Of a stretch of 64,000 nt of DNA, positions 62,274-64,000 are shown piece after piece. The position numbers and the translations under genes are program-made. Below the pieces are notes generated by a model that saw only the letters and a list, made by a program, of their open reading frames with translations, was not told where the DNA came from and searched no databases. This stretch comes from RPQJ01 sp963732415 (GTDB lineage Bacteria; Pseudomonadota; Gammaproteobacteria; Steroidobacterales; Steroidobacteraceae). The stretch covers positions 75,201 through 139,200 of the forward strand of contig CAVSZK010000016.1 of NCBI GenBank assembly GCA_963732415.1. The letters run 5' to 3'. Every line of letters begins with the position of its first letter. Within the stretch, counting starts at the first letter, position 1.

Positions 62274-64000
62274 CAGGCCGTCGTTGTATTTCAGGTCACC
62301 TTCCGCACCGAGCAGCGCCGGCGTGGCCGTCGTTGCAGGCAGCATCCGGCTTCGATCCAGCACGCGATCCAGTTCAGCCAGCGCGTCGCCACCCCTCGCC
62401 GGGGCGCCTTTGCCGAGCACGAAGTCGGCCAACTCGCTCCGCGTCACGTCGACGTGACGCGCGCCCCGGGAGGCGACCGGGGAGATCACGAGTACGCTGT
62501 TGCGCAATTCGACCTGCCTGATCTGCGGATCGCCCTCGGCTGCGATAGTGAAGACGAGACGCTGGCCCTCGGCCTTGCGCGGATCGACCAGGTAGCGGAC
62601 GAACTGCAGGTTCTGGTCGAAGGAGGCGCGCGCCAACTGGTCGGCGCGCGGCGTATTCAGGAACGTCCGGATCGCATCCAGCGTGACCGGCTGCCCCTGC
62701 ATCAGGAGCTTACCCTCCATCTGCAGCGCCTCGGTGATGTAGAAGCCCCGCGCGTTGGCGGAGTCAGTGCGCTGACCGAGGGCGCGGGCGGCCGTCGCGC
62801 GCGTCTTTCGGGCCGCCGCATCGGCGGGGTCCAGCGTCAGCAGCATCGAGGTGAGCTTGAGCCCCCAGCGCCAGCCCGCGAACCCGCCGTCGGCGACCGC
62901 CTGCGTGGCCATCTTCTGCACCGCGGCGCGGCCGCCCATCGCCTGCACCGTGCGTTCCGCTTCTTCCCGGTCCGACAGCGGATTGATCTGGTAGACGTCG
63001 CCGTCGAACCAGCCGAGGTTGCCGTTGTAGACCTGCCGGACGTGACTCTCGACCTGCCCGTACGCCTCGCGCCCTTCGCGCAGGCGGCGCGGCATGTAAA
63101 GCGTCTCGGCCGCCTCCCGGGGGCCGAGGCCGCTGGCGATCAGGCGCAGCGTCTGGTCGTGGATGATCTGCACCGAGTCGACGGAGCGCTCGACCGCCTC
63201 CCGCACGGCGCTCTCGCCCTTGAACGTCGGAGCGTGGATGTCCAGCAGGATCTCGGCGTTCTTGGACTCGACCCAGCGGGCGTCATTGACCAGGATCTCG
63301 GGATTTCGATACGTGCCGCCGCGCAGCGTGTAGATGTTGAAGATCGTGTCGATCACCAGGAAGTTGGTCACGAGCAGGCGCCGCTGCGGGAAATAGAACG
63401 CGACGCTGTCCGTCGTGTCCGTGCGAACCGGCGCGACCTGGACCGGCTCGCCGGCGATCACGACGTCGACGACCTTGCCGTCCGGGAAGAGCTTCGTCGG
63501 CGGTTGGTAGCTCGACACGGCCAGGAACTTCTCTGGCGTGAAACTCATCGCGTTCGGGAATGCGTCGGGACCCGTCGTGGGATGAAAGACGCCGAACTGC
63601 GCGATCGCCCGTGACTGGGTGACGCCGCCCAGGACGTTGACCCCGCCGGAGGCACTGCGGTTGCGGTCCAGGTATTCATGTCCCCAGATCTCCGTGCCGT
63701 CGTCCAACCACGCACCGGTGCCGTCGGCGTAGTGCCAGTGCGTGAGCAGGATCGCGGCCACCTTGATCTTGTGGCCGAGCGTCTGCTCGAGCGTCTCGCG
63801 CATTTCTGCCGCGGCGCGGGTGGAATCGCCGGTGTCGACGACGATCCATCCGTTCGGCGCTTCGATGGCGAAGCTGTGCGCGATGCCCCAGCCTCTCAGT
63901 GCATAGACGCCCGCGGCGACCTGCTCGGCGACCTTCGAATCCGTAATGCCCATTCGCGCGTTGGCGGTGAGCGCTGTGTCGGTCGTGATGACTCCGTTAG
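62265..64000 (-). CDS. Second alkylsulfatase-like protein with degenerate metal site (5' end outside window)
   Basis: A paralogue of the gene at 54151-56022, colinear over the whole length. The frame is open to the window edge (NGVITTDTALTAN precedes the first internal ATG at 63953 and matches the paralogue), so the signal peptide lies beyond 64000. The metal site reads THWHYADGTGA: two His kept, Asp shifted by one place, last His replaced by Gly. The segment before LRGG (NFLVIDTIFNIYTLRGG) again lacks the usual Glu/His. Dimerisation (NPLSDREEAERTVQAMGG) and SCP-2-like domains are intact. Confidence 0.8.
   Translation of the reverse strand, partial: NGVITTDTALTANARMGITDSKVAEQVAAGVYALRGWGIAHSFAIEAPNGWIVVDTGDSTRAAAEMRETLEQTLGHKIKVAAILLTHWHYADGTGAWLDDGTEIWGHEYLDRNRSASGGVNVLGGVTQSRAIAQFGVFHPTTGPDAFPNAMSFTPEKFLAVSSYQPPTKLFPDGKVVDVVIAGEPVQVAPVRTDTTDSVAFYFPQRRLLVTNFLVIDTIFNIYTLRGGTYRNPEILVNDARWVESKNAEILLDIHAPTFKGESAVREAVERSVDSVQIIHDQTLRLIASGLGPREAAETLYMPRRLREGREAYGQVESHVRQVYNGNLGWFDGDVYQINPLSDREEAERTVQAMGGRAAVQKMATQAVADGGFAGWRWGLKLTSMLLTLDPADAAARKTRATAARALGQRTDSANARGFYITEALQMEGKLLMQGQPVTLDAIRTFLNTPRADQLARASFDQNLQFVRYLVDPRKAEGQRLVFTIAAEGDPQIRQVELRNSVLVISPVASRGARHVDVTRSELADFVLGKGAPARGGDALAELDRVLDRSRMLPATTATPALLGAEGDLKYNDGLEH

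Noticed and set aside
1..64000. tRNA, rRNA or tmRNA genes
   Set aside because: No cloverleaf with a T-arm consensus and no rRNA-like segment was noticed on either strand, though a covariance search was not possible.

Overview
The window looks like a chromosomal segment of a high-GC gammaproteobacterium. The main evidence is the gene order pilG-pilH-pilI-pilJ-chpA divergent from gshB-tonB-yqgE-ruvX-pyrB, which matches the Pseudomonas-type backbone. Other support comes from cmoA, ampD-ampE, bioA, rsmE and many TonB/porin-type outer-membrane genes. The genus cannot be settled from the sequence. I saw no rRNA or tRNA gene and no CRISPR array.

Layout. 1-1718: the end of a pdxH-like gene, a membrane-anchored metzincin-like protein and an ABC ATPase of the cobalamin/siderophore type. 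1767-3554 (minus): cmoA, a free-standing chorismate mutase and a DUF347 membrane protein, nearly touching. 3732-8963 (minus): a di-haem peroxidase lipoprotein, a porin, an FMN-binding secreted protein, ApbE, a small four-helix membrane protein and an orphan response regulator, behind a perfect 19-bp Fur-box-like palindrome (9004-9022). 9100-11737: an NmrA-like protein, an MscS channel and an IMPase-family phosphatase. 11841-15515: a cobalamin riboswitch with btuB, a PduO-type adenosyltransferase and a convergent btuF that sits at the end of an ampD-ampE operon. 17106-22650: bioA, rsmE, a decayed TPR gene, an SDR, an HU-like protein and a small secreted protein.

22761-37502 is the conserved core: the Chp/Pil twitching chemosensory operon (minus) and the divergent gshB-tonB-yqgE-ruvX-pyrB-pyrK operon (plus). 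37783-39675 is the intact paralogue of the decayed TPR gene. From about 39.7 kb the DNA changes character. There is a dispersed intergenic repeat, a 221-bp MITE-like element, a complete IS110-family element of the IS1111 type with a candidate guide-RNA region, and a lipoprotein with a beta-propeller.

43.9-64.0 kb is an accessory region. It holds a DUF1254/DUF1214 gene broken by a frameshift, an outer-membrane barrel, an NHL-propeller protein, a periplasmic HAD phosphatase and a Cys-type sulfatase with a divergent LysR regulator. It then has FadL plus an alkylsulfatase-like protein with a degenerate metal site, an asparaginase-MFS-glutaminase-OprB run, and a second alkylsulfatase-like paralogue cut by the window end. 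Remnants of a Crp-type regulator, a tyrosine integrase, a transposase, an outer-membrane gene and a duplicated fadL 5' end mark past rearrangements. The overall theme is outer-membrane uptake, sulfate-ester chemistry and amide-nitrogen use, but the substrates are not evident.

The strongest candidates for new biology are the prephenate-making chorismate mutase coupled to cmoA, the putative Fur-controlled extracytoplasmic flavin/haem operon, and the paired alkylsulfatase-like proteins that lack most canonical zinc ligands.
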